A stretch of DNA of 7,623 bases, taken from contig JAJKJG010000161.1 in NCBI GenBank assembly GCA_021154065.1, forward strand, positions 1 through 7,623, read 5' to 3'. The notes under the pieces are model-generated. The model was not told the origin of the DNA. It did not search any database and saw only the letters and a list, made by a program, of their open reading frames with translations. The stretch's first letter is position 1, and every line of letters starts with the position of its first letter. Origin of the DNA: Methylobacterium sp. (GTDB lineage Bacteria > Pseudomonadota > Alphaproteobacteria > Rhizobiales > Beijerinckiaceae). The translations under genes and the position numbers were made by a program. This document shows positions 5,383-7,623 of this stretch, piece after piece.

Positions 5383-7598
5383 TCACACGCTCCCCACCGT
5401 CTTCAGCCGCACCCGGGCGTGGATCTCCGCCTGCGAGATCACCGGCGTCTCGCGGCGGAAGCGCTCGATGATCGAGCGGACGAAGGGGCGCGACTGCGCC
5501 GAGGTGACGAGGACCGGCATCTCGCCGAGGCGGGCTGCGTCCTCGAAGCGGTCGCGCACGGCGTGCACGAACTCGGTCAGGCGCGAGGGTTGCATGGCGA
5601 GGTGGCGGTTGTCGCCCTCGCCGACGATCGCCTCGAGGAACGAGCCCTCCCATGGCGGCGACAGCGTGATGATCGGCAGGTGCCCGGCCGGCGCCGCATG
5701 CGCGGCGCAGATCTGGCGGGCGAGGCGCACGCGGACATGCTCGACGATGTCGCGCGGGTTCTTGAGCGTGCCGGCGACTTCGGCGACGCCTTCGACGATG
5801 GTGCCGAGGTCGCGGATCGAGACGCGCTCGGCGAGGAGGAGCTGCAGCACGCGCTGGATGCCGGTGGTCGAGATCTGCGCCGGCACGATCTCCTTGACGA
5901 GGTCGGCGTGCTCCTTCGGCAGCTCCTTGAGGAGCTTCTGCACCTCGATATGCGAGAGCAGCTCGGCCATGTGCGCCTTGATGATCTCGGTCAGGTGCGT
6001 CGTCAGCACGGTCGCGGCGTCGACGACGGTGTAGCCGCGCAGCTGCGCCTGGTCGCGCAAGGCGCCGTCGATCCAGGTCGCCGGCAGGCCGAAGGTCGGC
6101 TCGAGCATGTGCTGGCCGGGCAGCTGCACCTGCCCGCCCATCGGGTCCATCGCCATGTACAGTCCGGGGAAGATCTGGCCTTGGCCGGCCTCGATCTCCT
6201 TGACGCGCACGACATAGGCGTTCGAGTCGAGCTGCACGTTGTCGAGGATGCGCACCGACGGCATCACGAACCCGGCTTCGGCGGCGAGCTGGCGTCGCAG
6301 CGCCTTGATCTGCTCGGTGAGGCGGTCGTTGCCGTCGGCGGCGTTGACGAGCGGCACGAGGGCGTAGCCGACCTCGACCTTGAGGTCGTCGATCTTGAGG
6401 ACGTCGGCGATCGGCTCGTCCTTCGGCGCGTCGCTGGCATTCGCGGCCGGCGCCGCGGCGCTCGCGGCGGCGGCGAGGCGGGCCTTCATGTCGCGGTCGA
6501 CCTTGCGGGCAAGCCACGCCGCGCCGCCGGCGAGCGCCAGGAACGGCAGCATCGGAATGCCGGGCAGGAGCGCGATCGCGCCCATCACGGCGGCCGACAT
6601 GCCGAGCGCCTTCGGATAGTTCGAGAGCTGGCGCCCGAGCGCCTTGTCGGCGGCGCCGCGCACGCCGGCCTTCGAGACCAGGAGGCCGGCGGCGGTCGAG
6701 ACGATCAGCGCCGGCACTTGGCTGACGAGCCCGTCGCCGCAGGTCAGGAGCGTGTAGGCCTTGGCCGCGTCCGAGAAGCTCATGCCCATCTGGGCGACGC
6801 CGATGACGATGCCGCCGACGACGTTGATGAAGGTGATGAGCAGCGCCGCGATGGCATCGCCGCGCACGAACTCGAGGCGCCGTCCATGGCGCCGAAGAAG
6901 GACGATTCGTCCTCGAGCGCCTTGCGCCGCGCCCGCGCCGCCGCCTCGTCGATCAGCCCGGCCGAGAGGTCGGCGTCGATCGCCATCTGCTTGCCCGGCA
7001 TGGCGTCGAGCGTGAACCGCGCCGCGACCTCGGCGATGCGCCCCGAGCCCTTGGTGATGACGACGAAGTTCACGATGATCAGGATCGCGAACACGATCAC
7101 GCCGATGACGAAATTGCCGCCCATGACGAAATGGCCGAACGCCTCGATGACGTGGCCGGCGGCGGCCGTGCCCTCGTGGCCGCGGGCGAGGATGAGCCGC
7201 GTCGAGGCGAGGTTCAGCGCCAGCCGCAGCATCGTCGCGATGAGGAGCACGGTCGGGAAGGACGAGAACTCGAGCGGCTCCTCGATGAACAGCGAGGTCA
7301 TCAGGATCAGCACCGAGACGATGATCGAGACCGCGAGCAGGAGGTCGAGGAGGACCGCCGGCAGGGGGAAGACGAGCACCACGAGGATGCTCGTCACGCC
7401 GATCGCCAGCAGCAGGTCCGAGCGCCGGACGAGCGCCCCCATTTCGCCGATCGAGGGCAGCGCGAGCCCGCCAGCGGCGCCGCTCGGACCGGCGCGCCGG
7501 CGCGCGAACGGCCCGGCCTTCGCCGACGCCATCGCGGCCGGCGCGATGCCGACAGCCGATCCCACGGTAGCGGCCACGACCGCGCCCTCGTTCGTCAC
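5383..7598 (-). pseudogene. flhA: flhA, flagellar type III export gate protein, interrupted by a 1-nt deletion
   Basis: FlhA is the large inner-membrane export-gate component of the flagellar secretion apparatus; its cytoplasmic domain docks chaperone-substrate complexes. With one base restored near 6872 the product is 738 residues, slightly long for the family because of an Ala-rich N-terminus (1-50). Membrane segments lie at about 62-101, 113-135, 159-183, 249-270, 283-305 and 332-366. Hallmarks are [14 protein letters not shown] (124-137), the FlhA/SctV family signature region, and [19 protein letters not shown] (193-211). The cytoplasmic domain follows an Ala-rich linker (375-395) and includes GYTVVDAATVLTTHL (522-536). 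The start is GTG 7598 with AGGG six nt upstream; ATG 7532 is an alternative. As read, translation shifts after residue 242 and stops at 6780 (272 residues), losing TM5-8 and the whole cytoplasmic domain. Everything else is intact, so sequencing error or a very recent mutation are both possible. Confidence 0.85.
6868..6876 (-). other. flhA: Frameshift site in flhA (one base missing)
   Basis: On the minus strand the gene reads GGC GCC TCG AG TTC GTG CGC. FlhA proteins normally have G-A-S-K-F-V-R-G here, which needs TCG AAG TTC. One A of the Lys codon is missing (a T at plus-strand position 6872). Before the site the GTG-7598 frame gives [16 protein letters not shown]; after it, the frame ending at 5383 gives [16 protein letters not shown]. 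Confidence 0.85.
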
Positions 7599-7623
7599 GC
7601 CGCACCCTGAACAACGCCGTTCC

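Noticed and set aside
6860..6890. Programmed ribosomal frameshifting in flhA
   Set aside because: No slippery A- or T-run or heptamer is present at the junction (CTCGAGTTC), and FlhA is not known to use frameshifting; a lost base explains the data better.

Overview
The window is very GC-rich (codon third positions are mostly G or C) and reads like the chromosome of an alphaproteobacterium, most likely Hyphomicrobiales (Rhizobiales). That placement is an inference from base composition, codon use and the general look of the proteins; no rRNA or other strong taxonomic marker is present. Nearly all of the window is coding. I see no tRNA, rRNA, insertion sequence, CRISPR array or prophage gene.

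Layout. (1) Positions 1-512, minus strand: a GNAT-type acetyltransferase whose C-terminal end runs off the left edge. (2) 513-627: a divergent intergenic region with a short perfect palindrome. (3) 628-4609, plus strand: four tightly packed genes, probably one transcription unit. They encode an alpha/beta hydrolase, a multi-spanning membrane protein of the YbhN / MprF-flippase-domain type, a class I SAM-dependent methyltransferase (Methyltransf_24-like) and an MFS transporter. The last three are almost contiguous (2-nt gap, then a 19-nt overlap). (4) 4610-5366, plus strand: a two-gene type II toxin-antitoxin module, a short antitoxin followed by a PIN-domain (VapC-like) toxin, overlapping by 4 nt. 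It has its own well-formed promoter and a likely operator, and is less GC-rich than its neighbours. (5) 5383-7598, minus strand: flhA, the flagellar type III export gate protein, complete in length but broken by a single missing base near 6872. It converges on the toxin gene with only 16 nt between stop codons.

How they fit together. Gene order suggests that hydrolase, flippase-like protein, methyltransferase and transporter are co-expressed. A lipid or small-molecule modification and export role is possible but unproven. The toxin-antitoxin pair looks like an independent cassette placed between that operon and the end of a flagellar locus. The points most worth a second look are the flhA frameshift, the predicted leaderless antitoxin mRNA (extended -10 promoter whose expected +1 is the A of the ATG), the inverted repeat over its -35 box, and the uncharacterised four-gene operon.
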